This document shows, in pieces, positions 1 to 11,761 of a stretch of DNA of 64,000 nucleotides. The notes beneath the pieces are model-generated. The model saw only the letters and a program-made list of their open reading frames with translations, was not told where the DNA came from and ran no database searches. Each line of letters opens with the position of its first letter. Position 1 is the stretch's first letter. The position numbers and the translations under genes were made by a program. Origin of the DNA: Lomentospora prolificans (Eukaryota; Ascomycota; Sordariomycetes; Microascales; Microascaceae); assembly GCA_029532625.1 (NCBI GenBank), contig JARFXM010000009.1, positions 62,001-126,000 of the forward strand, in the 5' to 3' direction.

Positions 1-246
1 TTCGGAATTGAGGTTCGCGCCTTGGTCGTTGCCTGCCTCAACAAGGAGAACGGAATATCCGGCACGAGCGAGTTTACAGGCAACTGGTCCGCCTCCAGGC
101 CCAGACCCAACAACAATATAATCGTAGCTGTCATTTCGCGGCTTGTCGGCAAGGTTGTCGGAACTGCTCTGGGCAGTGATGGTTTGGGCTAGCCAAAGCC
201 ATAGGAGAACCGCCGCGTTGGTACGGGAAGTTTGGAGGAATGCCAT
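1..246 (-). CDS. GMC oxidoreductase, N-terminal fragment (cut by window edge)
   Basis: Only the first 82 codons are visible; the gene continues past base 1. The ATG is at 246. A hydrophobic stretch (AAVLLWLWLAQTITA) within the first 26 residues is a clear secretion signal. It is followed by DYIVVGSGPGGGPVACKLA at about residues 42-60, the dinucleotide-binding GxGxxG motif that opens GMC flavoenzymes, and then the adenine-ribose strand VLLVEAG. GMC enzymes are FAD-dependent alcohol, sugar or aryl-alcohol oxidases and dehydrogenases, and secreted members feed electrons or peroxide to lignocellulose breakdown. The substrate cannot be read from this part. A heme domain upstream of the FAD domain, as in cellobiose dehydrogenase, is absent because the Rossmann motif starts almost directly after the signal peptide. 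Confidence 0.9.
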   Translation of the reverse strand, partial: MAFLQTSRTNAAVLLWLWLAQTITAQSSSDNLADKPRNDSYDYIVVGSGPGGGPVACKLARAGYSVLLVEAGNDQGANLNSE

Positions 247-1838
247 TTCGCGAGATGCACACCTGGCCACAATTAAACATTGATACGACTGTAGGACAAG
301 AGAGACAAAGCAACGACCGCGACGGGGGGTGTCCCCTTTTAATTATTGCTCGACACCAAGCTCTCCGGTCAGCCGATGCACCTAGAACCGGGGAAGGATG
401 AGCCATGACATGCTGGCTATTAATGCATGTCCTGCACGTCCCCTGAACACCTGCCAGTGAAAGCTGACAGGATTTCCTCGAGGGAGGGGTAACTCGTACC
501 TGGCCCTTGTATATATTTTAGCGATGTTGCCCTGCATTCAACACCCCGGACAATATTGGTAACGCGAACCAGACCAGCGCACGAAATGCCTATTTCGGCA
601 ACATCCGAGGGCCGGCACGTTGAGGGCGGCAATTCCGGAAGGGAACCCCCCTCACAAGCGAGGCCAGTGGATAACCCTATTATGACGAATCAACATGACA
701 ATGTGTTGATACATCTAAAGCCAGTGCTGCCAAGACAGTCGCCGCGCGCTAATCCTGGCTTGAAGACTATTCAAGACATTACCGAAGACCTCTTCAGCTT
801 GTTTCTCAGCCTTTGAAGATAGAACACACTAGTGACCCTTGATCACCAAAGTAAAATGATGGAAACTGTAATCCATTTCCCTCTATAAGACAAGAAATGC
901 CAGGCCGTGGGGCGTCATCTACTCTCCGGCCCCGAAGTGCAGCATTCGTTGACTTGATAGTACCTAGATGCTTTTCTAATAGGAGTATGCTCTTCCTTTC
1001 GCCCCCTGCGACGTCGTTTCCCAATGCTCCTTGCCCTATTATCGGTCAATCAAATCCCAAACTGCTATCGGACGGCAACCGCAAGAGGATGATCATGGCA
1101 ACCCGGTCTTCACGCTCATCAAATTACCACAGTTGTGAGCATTGTGAGCCGTCCTCGCCTGCACAGCGACATTGGATACTTTTCCGGCGACATACGTGCC
1201 CCAAAGACAATCCAGAAACAGGGGCGGATTGAAGAATCCGGTTTTAAGATGGTACCGCTCGGTTCTCAGATGCTATCCAGAGAGAACCATAAGCCATCCG
1301 GCCGAGCATGAAAAATTCACCAAAAACTGTAGCGTTAGGGTATCATCTGAATAGCTTTAGTATCACTCTCCGCCCCGAACTGTCGCTGGATTTGCCTTGG
1401 CAAGAGCTATAATCTAAGCAGCAATTGCATCCAGGCTACGAGCTTCGCTCTGGTGTCAAGCTCTCCCTATCTTCGCACCTAATAGCAAGATCGGTTTAGG
1501 TTATGCTCTCCGAAGACAACTGCTAACTAACAATTATTATTTGCACCCTATCCTTCTACCTAATTGTAAGATTTAGAGAGCCAATAATAGTAGTTTTAGC
1601 TTCTGGCTCTTCTTTTCGTTACCTTTTCTACTCTTCATAAGTATTGCTTCCTTCGCGGCCAGGGTTATAAAAGAGTAGCTGACGTGTGAGTGTCTATATT
1701 AAACGCCACACGAAGTAGGCGGGGTTATCCAGACTACTAGCCATTCTAGTCCACATGCTTGTTAAGAAGGCAAGTATTCAGGTCTCCATATATACTGCTA
1801 AGTACAGATTTTCAGTAATTACTATGGTAATAAGGAGT
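247..1838. other. Intergenic, no gene seen
   Basis: This is the upstream region of the GMC gene followed by AT-rich sequence full of stop codons. The short open frames here resemble no family I know. From about 1380 the composition becomes more AT-rich and TA-rich, which suits decayed repeat DNA. Confidence 0.5.
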
Positions 1839-2287
1839 CGGAACGCCCGTAGTAGCGACTGTATTCTGACTGCTCAGCGGGTGGTCAGCCGCTAGGTCCA
1901 ATATCGAATAACAGAAAAGACAACGATATTATCCCACAGGTAGGATGCTGATCAGTGGGGATCACAGGACGCGGATCAGGTAAGTCAGTCGTGAAGAAAA
2001 AAGAATCGTATTCCATATCGTAGCTGAGAAAGAAATACAGAAGACTCAAAGAAGGGCTGCTCGACATAGAAATCCACTGATCAGGACAACAAGCAGGCCC
2101 TAATTGGCGACTTCAACTATTCAGCAGGAGTTTCGGCTTTCTAAAGGTTGTCCTCCCTCTTCTTCATCTCCCGAAGAGAGTGGGAGGAGAGCTAGTCCTT
2201 TATATCTAGTGATCAGTGCTTTACTGATCACTAAGCCCTGACGCTTTGCCTTCGGGCTGCTAGTGGCTCTAACGAGTGGTCGTTACA
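1839..2287 (-). mobile_element. LTR-like remnant, possible solo LTR
   Basis: Read on the minus strand, the segment begins TGTAACGACC at 2287, a typical start of fungal LTR-retrotransposon terminal repeats. It carries a TATA-like GATATAAAGG near 2200 and ends near 1840 with a degenerate inverse of the start (CGGGCGTTCC). The palindrome TGATCA occurs several times inside. I saw no second LTR, no gag or pol coding sequence and no clear target-site duplication, so a solo or decayed LTR fits best. The outer boundary near 1840 is uncertain. Confidence 0.4.
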
Positions 2288-3133
2288 CCAAGCCCACGAC
2301 AATACGAGTTATCGTTAAAGATCTAGGATTTTTTCGATTAAATACCGCTATTAGGCTCGCTTCTCAGGCACTTAGGAACTCAGTAATTAGCTTAGCCCGG
2401 TTGCAGTTGTTTTTATAGTTGTAGTTACTAGCTGGCTAGGTTCTTAGCTGCTGTAAGTATTAATATCACTAGAGGGCTTGATACCATAGGAGTATATAGC
2501 GTTATGCTTGGTTATCCCTTAGGGGGTTGGTCGGGTTAGTGGAGATAAAGTACTCTTAAGGGAACCCCGTTTATCCACTCTTGGATTCAAACTGACGCGC
2601 CTACCCTCCAAAGCCGGGGCGACGAGCTAGGCGTTCTAACTACCATTATACTAAGTAGAGGCAGAGAGTAGTTGTGAGTATTAGTCTATTAGTAGACCTT
2701 TCAAGTAAGGTGGAATTGTAGCCCTTGAATGACATTAAGAGCAGGATAGCTATCATCCCAATATGTACATCTATATTTTAAATGCCATAGATATGTATTT
2801 GGCTATTACGAACTGAGACTATAGTCTTCAGACTTCCGGTGGGCGGGCGGTCTAAAGGCCTATTGCATGATTTAATAAGAGGCTGGATTGAGGGTGCCAT
2901 GTTCTCTGCACATGTTCTAGCAATGTAGTTGATGATTAAGGACTTTGACGGCAAGGGTGTTTTTAATTGTTGAATGTTCTAACTAGAATTATAGCTCGAA
3001 GAAGAGGAAGAGAATTTGCCGAGGTTGTCGTTCCTCCGAGCCCGACATGCTTAGGTACCCCGTTCATAACCATGGTGAAGCCAACATAGGCTTCCAAGTC
3101 CAACCCCAAATTCAATTTCAACATTACTCTTGA
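2288..3133. other. AT-rich intergenic with tRNA-like relic
   Basis: No coding potential was found. On the minus strand around 2654-2583 a stretch resembles a decayed tRNA gene or tRNA-derived SINE. It has an A-box-like TAGTATAATGG, a stem CGCCTA/TAGGCG, and a B-box-like AGTTTGAATCC that could derive from GGTTCGAATCC by C-to-T and G-to-A changes. The T-stem does not pair, so it is not an intact tRNA. The remainder is the 3' flank of the GH31 gene. Confidence 0.3.
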
Positions 3134-6100
3134 TCATGTAATAGTTAGTTCGTAATCGCCAGTTAGCGGCACATCAACGTGTAGCACAAGCTTCCTGTTC
3201 TCAGCATCGTACTCTACATCGTACGCTGTTTTGTCAACCTTGTCTGGCGCGGTATCCATGCCGAGGACAGTAATCCTCTCGATATTGACACCTGCATCGT
3301 AATCGAACGAACCACTCATGGTAAATTTCCCCTCGGAATATTCGAAATCAATCTCTGATACGGCTTCCGGCACAATCGACTCTCCATCATCGAGGTACAG
3401 AGAGCCCACCGCCTCACCATCGAGACCAAGCGCGACAACGATATCGAAGCCGTTCTTGCGGAGTGCGGTAGTAGTGTTGGCGCTCTGAACCCGCTGAGGA
3501 TAGATTATACCGCCCCTGTAGTGAATCGTAATATCTGTGTAGTCGACGTCGACAGAGACGTATTCACCTTGCCCACGGACCGGCTTACCAGAACCCCACT
3601 CGTAGAAGATATCGTCGGGGAGGTAAAAGTTTACGCTGGTGCTGTTCTCGTCGGTAACGGGGCTCACAAGGATACCATCACCATAGAAGAACTGAAGATC
3701 GATGGGGTAGGTGTTAGGGTCCTTGGGGTAATTGAAAAACAGAGGATTCAGCGCCGGCGTGCCAGTCTGGTTCTGTTTATAGATGGCTGTGTAAATGTAG
3801 TCAACTAGGCGATTATCAGCAAAATCACCTCATATGCACCTGTGATGTCAGATATAACTTACGGAGCACGTATCTGATGGCAATTCCCTTTCGGGCGGCC
3901 TCAGCTACAGTTGGCCAGCGGTAGAATTCTTGCGGGTTCGCAGAAATCTCCGCGTGATTTCTGAAGAAGGTGTAGAATGAACCCAGAGTCGCCCATCTAT
4001 CAAGAAAATCAGTACCATCCATTACGTGACAAATGTATCTATCCCTACCTGGCACATAATGTTTCGGTTGTATTGCCACCGAACCCACAAACATCGGGAC
4101 CCACGACGGGTATTTGATACAGGGACGCAAATTGTAGGATCTGGCTGATAGAGTTCCGGTACCACCGCCATCCAGAAATATTATCTAAGAGATAGTTAGC
4201 CGCCTTGTACCACATCTGTATCGCTTTCTTACTGATTTTATTGTCGATAGCAATGCATAGGACTCAAGCAACGACTTACCTCCTAACCAGTGCGACACAT
4301 CCTTGCCCGACCCGGCGAAAGTGCTCCTTGTGATAACGAAGGCGCGGTTGTCCGGACGTCTGGCACGCATGGCATTATGCGAGTGCGAGGACATCATAGC
4401 ACCATAAAGGTTGTGGGTATCGTATTGAACGTACCCTCCACTCTGGACCACATCCGTATCGGCCGTACCATCAGCCAAGGTTGGCCCAGCACCATTCTGA
4501 ATCATGTACGGCGGTCTTATTAGCTCGCGGTTTGGAAGTCCTCTACACTCGTTGGGTCCACATCCAGAGCCAGTTTTTCTGCCATGTTGCCACCCAACTC
4601 CGGGACGTCCGCGACCGCCCTCGCCCCACTGACTCTTCGCCGCGTGCCAGCGGCCAGCCCCGCGGCTGCGGCTGGGTCGGGTGTGAGTGCTATGGCGAAC
4701 AACAACGGCTTCGCGTTTCTGGGTTGCGTGACTGGGGGAGAAGTTTGGTTGCAAACTGTCTGGAAACCCGGGGATAGGAGCATCCGGTCCATCCCTGACT
4801 GGTGGTGGCTGTGGAGGATCTCCATCTTTTTCAGCAAAGTCTTCAGGGGTAGTGTTGTTACCCGGGTAGGGGCGGTTGTAGAAGTTTGCTGGCTCATTCA
4901 TGTCAATCCACAGCGCATCAATGTCTGGGCCATTCGTTCCGTCAAAGAACTGCAAGAACTGCTCAGTCCAGTACTGCTGAGAATTAGGATGGAACCAGTC
5001 GGGGAAATAGCTTGGTCCGGCCCAGACGACACCTTGATATACAGAGCCATTGGTATCCCGAATAAAGGCGTCGTACTTTAGCCCTTCGTCCAGTGCTGGG
5101 TTAGATTCCTTATAATAGACAGCTGGATCCACCATGACGATGTAGTGTTGGTCTCTTGCGTGAATTGTGTCTACAAGGTCTTTATACAGATGAGCCGGAA
5201 ATCTCTCTGGATCAATCGTAAAAATGCGTCGGCGATCCATGTAATCGATATCAGTCCATATCGTTTCTAGCGGGATATCGTGCGATGAATAGTTCGCTGT
5301 GACGGCAGCAACCTCATACACATCCCTGTACCCATATCTGCATTGGTGAAAACCGAGTCCCCAATAAGGTGTCATTAGGGGAAGCTGGGTTATTTCAGCA
5401 TACTGCATGGCAACATCGCGAGGGGAGGGTCCTGCGACGAAATAAAAATCGAGTACACCGCCGATGATGTTGTATTCGAGGTACTGCTGACCCATCGTGT
5501 TGCTTATGAAAATATCCATGCCATTGGAATTCAGTAGGAAAACCCCATGAGTGCCAGTTTTCCGGTGATCAAAGTAGACCGGATGGGCGCCGTAGAGATT
5601 TTCTCCTTCGGGTGTCGAGTATGCATCTCGTGTGTAGATGGTCCTGGTGTAGTTTGTTGTATTTAACATGAACGGATCGCTATGCTCGCCTAATCCGTAC
5701 AGATACGGCTGCGGAGGGAGGTTTGTCTTGAGATAGACGTATTGGCTTTCGAAGACCAGTTTGTTGCCAGTGGTATCGAAGAGGACCTCACCTGTGTCAG
5801 TTCGAGACACGGTGAATGAAAATGGGTCTGCATTGAAGTCGAATATGAGGTTGGAGTCTTTGGGAGAACACCACTGACCGAAACCGGGACGTGGGAAAAC
5901 CTCATCGGGGACTTGATAGACGGTGTTGTTGGTGTCCAGTATCTTGACGTGTAGCCGATCGCTAGTCTGGTATTCGACTTCCAGCTTCAAGTCTGGTAAA
6001 TCGATGCCGAAGACATTGCAAGCCGTGCCGGCGAGGGACAGATCAGCGTAGAATCCGGACTTAGTCTCCCACTGTCTTGTAACCTTATATCCCGGGCACC

Positions 6101-6224
6101 CGGAGAGGTCTTTGTCGTATAAATCATTGCCGGAGTCATCGAGAGCTTCGACACCCCCTTTGCTCTGCGCAAAGACATAGCCGCTTAGGGCTAGAGTCGA
6201 TGCGAGCAGCGGCTTAAGATACAT
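3134..6224 (-). CDS. Secreted GH31 alpha-glucosidase
   Basis: Four exons (6224-4280, 4184-4049, 3996-3863, 3804-3134) encode 961 residues, a normal length for fungal extracellular alpha-glucosidases. The ATG at 6224 was preferred to upstream in-frame ATGs because it starts directly with a signal peptide (MYLKPLLASTLALSGYVFA). The GH31 barrel shows the nucleophile signature WIDMNEPANF with Asp441. The acid/base motif HWLGDN has its Asp codon (residue 649) split by the first intron. Downstream blocks include DVCGFGGNTTE, FYRNHAEIS and QEFYRWPTVAEAAR, followed by the C-terminal beta domain with SPVTDENSTSV and GLDGEAVGSLYLDDG. The enzyme should release glucose from the non-reducing ends of maltose or starch oligomers outside the cell. 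A basic, low-complexity insert lies at about residues 485-555, between the nucleophile and the PPYMIQN block. Specificity for maltose, isomaltose or xylosides is not settled by sequence. Confidence 0.93.
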
Positions 6225-9059
6225 GTTGAAGCGTTGCGCAAACTCCAGGACGAGCGTAGCCAGTCCATCTACGAGAACTCCGGTATACATTCGCAGCCAA
6301 CCCTTATATACCTCTCCCTGCCCCATGCCAAGATGGATAGTTATATTTGAGCTCTCCATCCCCTTAGCGCTCGTTAATCGCAACGAAAGTGCCGTTCCCG
6401 AGAAAAAGAGGCATTCCAAGTCAGTAACAAAGTATCATGCGATAATTTGGAAGTTGCGACCGAGAAAAGAGCCGGGCGTGGGTAACCTCGCATACTGCTA
6501 TGCTCGCACACGAAATTCCCTCCTGGTATTAGCAGGATACTTTACGACGATCTTTGCAAGATCAAGGCTGAAAAGCGGGGCCGATATTGCGGGGTTCCGT
6601 CCAAGCGCTCCATTTCTGGCTGGGGAGTCTTGAGCCAAAGTTAAGGAGATGGATGTGTGACGATCGGGACTACCTGAACAGCTGGTTTCAACTGGCGCAG
6701 TCCTGTTTTTGGCACTAGTTAAACGATGCTAGCTGGCTGGCCTTGATCTTGTCCCACCAGAGCTCCAGATGCTATCTCGCTGTGACTGCCTCAAAATACA
6801 CACTGATTGCATGAGACAGAGAAGTATACCGGGGGCCCTCGCTCGATAATATTGATAAAATTTCCAAGTCATTCCAAAATCTGGAGCAGAGCAGTGTGAC
6901 GTGGATCTGAAGCGTGTCTTTAGTCGACTTGTATAACCGACGTGGGTCAGCTTGTCTCTATTCCCGAACCTTTCGGCCCGTAGGATTACATGATGTCACT
7001 GGTCAGCTCCACGTTTTGTGCAGCTTCTTTAGCGAAAAGAATGATCGGTCGAGTCTGATTCGGACAATTGCCCCTCTTTGTCGTTCTCGACCTGGGAAGA
7101 TGGTAACCTACTCCGTAATTACCCCGTGGCTACGCCGTTCGCTTTTCCCCACCGTAGCATTCGCCAGTGCTAAAATCTACGAGTGCTTCCAAAGGTGCAA
7201 CTTGCCCACTCATCTCGTCCGCCGACTCCGGGCCACTCGTCATTCTTCCTTCTAGAAGAGGGGGCGTCGACAATGGACCCTTGCGTCTAGATTCAAGATC
7301 TTCACGTGGGAAAAACACAAGGCGGGTATGGTTCAGGCTGGGTCGTCCATCCAATAACAAAAAAACATCTCCAAGGTTGTGTTTAAAGCCGACAGTAAAA
7401 GGAGGATTGTCGTTGATTCGCGAAATCTTATGTGAGCCGGAGTCCCAATCCATTCCTTAGCCTGAAAATGAGCCACAATTGCCCTCCGTAGGCACACAAT
7501 AATGCTGGCGAAATTTGCCACATGTTGCGCGTATCGTTTAAGATGGACACTCGAAACTAAGTATACTAAGATATATCAACGATGCGTGAGCAAGCACGAT
7601 TGGAGGAGATCGTTCTACATGAAACCCTGAGGAGTGAATTATTCGATGTTTTGGCTGCAATCCTCCTCGTTGACGGGTCCGCGATTGACATTTGTTTAAA
7701 AAAAATAAAAATAAAAAGGAGGTGCTAGCCATTGAAGTTTGGAATGAAATGTGACCAATATTGTTATGTTCCATTCCTGATTGAGTCAGTAAATGGGATG
7801 ATTTTAAGATACAATCATCCTACTAGGGGCCAGACCTATTACTTGCCGCGCATGAGGGGCTGTTCTCCAAGGGTCGCTCGCTCGTCCCAGTGATCTCCAT
7901 CCCCCGTGCATTTCCCTTGCCTTCTAGCCAGCGACGACCAAACACAGAAGAATATTTCCGCCGTTAAAGGCCCAGAGTCTACGTACCAGCTTCAGTGGCA
8001 TCCAGAAAATATTAAACGGAGGGTCGCTTCTTGATGGTAGAGTGATTCACGTACGATGGCGAATGCAAGAATGCTAAGAAAAATGCACGATTTTGGCGGC
8101 AGAGTGATAGATCCCTAGTATAGCTTCCTCAGTATCATTTTCTCCCTGATGCGCGAAATGATTTTGAACATTTTAGTATTCGCATAACTAACGGGAAGAG
8201 AAGAACCAGCCGTATAGTTAAGGGACAGGGAAAAGAAGGAGTTTTCTAAACCTATCAGCGATGCCACACACTTTAGAAACTTTAAATCCTAGGAAGCGTT
8301 ATTAAATCGTAAGGTAGCGTGCATCCGAAGACCGCATATATAATAGGAATGACTCCTCTTCCAATATCACTGCCGGATACTTTGAGAAATTCACATATTA
8401 TAATGTAGAGGCTGGCAAGTTGTACCATAGTGTCTGAAGAGCGGCAGTATAGATATCTATTAGAAGGCATTAAGTGCTGTTTACTTCCCCGGGCCGGACC
8501 ACGTAGGCCGGATAGTAAGGATTGCTGTTCGACTACGGGCGAGCATGTTCCTCATCCTTCGGGGTTCAAGCTCGGAGGTGGCTGGCGCCAGGACGGAAAG
8601 TCGCGGGAGCTTAGTGTTTCAGCAACTCGGAAGTGGGATATCGCCCGCTAGCACCAAGTGCTTAATGTTGACGGGATTGTTCTCTAGAAGGGAGTGGCTT
8701 GCGCTTGATTTCTATATCTACTCGCTAGCTCATTGGAGCCAGCAGCATTAAAAGTTACTCTTGTCTTCCACCTACGCGTTTGGCGTCCCATGGTCTACGC
8801 CGTTATATTTTCGGCTGCTAGCGGCGGGGTTATCGCTCGCCGTGACCCAGGGTTGGCCATGATAACTCGCTGGCTGCTTCCCCACGCACAACCAAATGGT
8901 GGGGCCAGCTTCCCCCGCACGGTACTGAGAGAAGAGGAGAGGAGACACCTAGGAATTCACAGAATTACATTCCTTTATCACCTTTTGCTGTGCACATTAG
9001 AGCGGTTTGTTGTTAGTAACCGGCTCAGGATCTATAACTCCACGTCCAAGTAAGGGAAC
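6225..9059. other. Long intergenic region, no gene seen
   Basis: These 2.8 kb separate two divergently oriented genes and should hold the GH31 promoter (6225 to about 7000). Overlapping open frames on both strands at 7130-7460 have no recognisable family features. AT-rich tracts occur near 7695-7720 and 8100-8420. A GGCTGGC motif is present near 6730 and again near 8869. Confidence 0.5.
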
Positions 9060-9606
9060 ATGTCGTCAGGAATTGCGCTACTTGTAATTGACATCCAGAA
9101 CAAATTGGCTACTGCCCCTCAAACCAGAATCCCCAGGTGCGAGGAGATCCGCGCAGCTGTATCCGCTATTCTTGCGCCCCTGAGAGCACCTGCCTCGCGA
9201 AAATGCAACAACTGCGGATGGCTTGTTTCCAAGACGGTTAGTATGTGTATCTGTACCATTATCATTACTCAGAGAAGGCCATCTAAATATAGGTATGATA
9301 GGGAATGCTTTCGAATCAAATACTGCTCTTCCTCGCCGTTTACGAGCGGCAGGAGTTGACCACATTATCGCTTTTGGTATTCAGAGCGAGTGCTGCGTTG
9401 TAGAGACTTGCAAAGGGGCAATCGCGGCAGGGTTTGGCGTTACCCTCCTCAGCGGCGCTCACTCGATGTACGACGGAAGAGGGAAACTAGTCATCGAGAT
9501 TGAGCATGAAGTGGAAGCAGAGCTACGTGATCTGGGCGCTCAAGTGATTGGTTGGCGTGGCTGGCTGGCATCGCTGAACAAGAGTGAGCTTAAGGCCGAG
9601 ATATAA
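9060..9606 (+). pseudogene. Isochorismatase-like cysteine hydrolase, decayed
   Basis: The frame starting at 9060 encodes the family's N-terminal strand, GIALLVIDIQNKLA, including the catalytic Asp of the DIQN motif. The C-terminal half is in a different frame (about 9301-9606) with NAFESNTALPRRLRAAGVDH, the nucleophile region QSECCVVETCKGA and GFGVTLLSGAHSMYD. The central segment, with the strand and loop that carry the catalytic Lys, is missing, and the sequence just before NAFESNT has no Lys. I tried to join the halves with an intron from the GTTAGT at 9238 to ATAG near 9292 or CAG near 9272, but neither restores frame. Intact relatives are about 190 residues and hydrolyse isochorismate, nicotinamide or related amides. 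The likeliest reading is a pseudogene with an internal deletion; a sequencing error or unusual splicing remains possible. Confidence 0.65.
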
Positions 9607-11761
9607 CGAGACTGGTTCTGATAAGCTTTATATTCGTTTGGTGCGATTAGTTGCGCTCCAACAACTTGGTAGTTATATACGTAGTTGACATACTTGTAAA
9701 CTTAAAAAACCGTCAACGGATGTCTATGCTTTCTTTTACAGAATGCCTGGACAGTCCCAGTTACCAATAAAAAGGGATCGGGATGAACGAGCCAATCTCG
9801 AGCCCGTACATATTGTATTAGGCAGTCGAGATAAACTCACAACCTTAAACTCCTTGCTTAACACCCCTCAACTGCTTTAGTATCAACAAGATCTCACCAA
9901 CGGTAGGCTTGAATGACGACGACTACTAAAAGAACTAACTCCCTTCCCTCAATGGAATTATGTCACCTATAACTTATTGTTGGGTGTAAAGACGAGCGAG
10001 TAGAAAAAATTATCTATGGCAGTACATGATAAATCCATGGGCATCCTTCACTTTAGGGCCATTTGCCTACCTCAACAATCCCCCCTTCTCCCAAAAGACA
10101 ACAAGAATAAAAGGGGAAAAAATTTAAAAAGAAGAAGGCAGCAAGATTGATTTCTTAGCAACAACTATGTATTTCATTTCACAGTCTTGAGAAAAATACT
10201 GCTTATCAAGCTCTTAAGTCTCTGCCTAACCTTGTCTCTTTGGTGGAAGGGAAAACATCTTCCTTTCCAGTACACAGTGAGGTTAATAACAACTTGAGGG
10301 TTTAATGAGGTGCCCTTTCCTGGATAGCCCATCATTACCATGAAGAGAACCCATGCATCTGTGAATTGTTAGTGTAGTATTGTTAACTCTGGGGTAAATG
10401 CATCTTCCGGCTGGATTTCTGGTGACTGATGTAGCAGAACCTTGAAAATTGGTAGAAACTTCTTTCACCAAGACAAATGAATGTAGGATTTGTTTAATAC
10501 CTGTTCCCACTATCGCGCCTATGACAAGCCATAGTTTAACCAGAATCAGGGACAGTAAGGAGGTGACCATTGATTAAAACTACCCGTGTGGCGGCGTTGC
10601 TGACTTTTTTGAGCCATGGGTCTTAGACATACCGCTCCAAACTATCCAAGACTTCGCCCATCTGCAAAACTGGTCTGACCAAGTTCTGGTAACATGGTGC
10701 TCGGGTTGTCTGGGCTAGGGATGGCCACGACCAGGGCACCTCATCGTGGCCTTGTTCGGTCAAACTGGGGTAAGTCGCTTGTGTCCGCGGAGTGGGCGAG
10801 ACGAAATCATACCCCCCTGAAGTAGAAGGCGGTTGCAGCTATCGTGGTCTCCGTCCTGCTGAATTCTGGCTAGCCGACACATGGTTCTGGCGGCGCGGCT
10901 TTTAAGCCGCCTCTTCCCGAACCGGAAGATAACATACGGGATCGACCGAGAATGGTACGCTGATGATCAGAGGACCAAAACGAAGCCTATATACAGAAGT
11001 TCATAGGCAAGACATGAGGAATTTCACAGCCCTTCAGTCAACTAATGCAACCAACTTCAATAAGTGATAACCAGTTTTTATATCTTGTGCCCTGCGAAGG
11101 TTATACCTAGTCCAATCTAGTAATAACAACAATCAAGACGAGAAAACTGGCGGTTATATTTAGTCTAATCTAGCAACAACAATCAAGGTGAGAAAACTGG
11201 CGCGCTTGAGAGGCATAATAAACAAAGGGGAACCCCATCGACAATGTTGGAAAGAAAGGAGCTGGTTTCATGCTGGAGTATTCCTCTGTTCTGAGTGATC
11301 AGCAAATCGAACAGAAGTCCCAGAAGGTCGCATTGAGCACGGGTCCATCCGAAGGCGCACCTTCCATTTTCGTCCAGATCACAACAAGAATGGCCAACAA
11401 CTGGGCGACAAGTCGAATCAGGGCCCCCAACGAGCACGGCATATTGTAAGTGTGTCACAAGGGACCACTCGATTGCTCAGGGTCGCATTGCGATCTCACC
11501 TACCAAAATCAGCGGCTCTTCTCCGGTAGTGATGCGCAGTGCAGCATTGCAAAAGAACCGCATCGCTTGTCGACACCTTCCTAGTTTTCTTCCTACGCCG
11601 CATCGATACCGTGTTCCGTACGAGAGGAATGGATAAGGTGAAAGCAGGCAGCCAGCCCGGGATATATATTGACGAGCTTCGCCATTACTCTTTTCACGCA
11701 AAATGCGCCTTTCCACCAAACCTCCGCATAACTCATATCCACTCGCTCGCACCAATTCAAA
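9607..11761. other. Intergenic, contains a short tandem duplication
   Basis: I found no supported gene. A 95-codon minus-strand frame at 10283-10570 starts with a hydrophobic stretch but resembles nothing known and lacks splice or promoter support. A-rich tracts lie near 10080-10140. The carboxypeptidase promoter occupies the last several hundred bases. Confidence 0.45.
11100..11202. repeat. Tandem direct repeat, two copies of about 50 bp
   Basis: Copy one (11100-11152) and copy two (11153-11202) match over nearly their whole length and both end in GAGAAAACTGGCG. Most differences are transitions: CCTAGTCC in copy one is TTTAGTCT in copy two, and GACGAG is GGTGAG. C-to-T differences like these are what repeat-induced point mutation or deamination would leave, although the unit is shorter than usual RIP targets. 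Confidence 0.8.

Noticed and set aside
4520..5081. Long frames on other frames and strands within the GH31 gene
   Set aside because: They are shadows of the GC-rich insert; the GH31 frame is continuous with conserved blocks on both sides.
7130..7460. Overlapping frames on both strands
   Set aside because: Neither has recognisable motifs, and two opposed frames of the same length suggest chance.
10283..10570. Minus-strand 95-codon frame with hydrophobic start
   Set aside because: It shows no family features and no promoter or splice context, and its length is within what chance allows.
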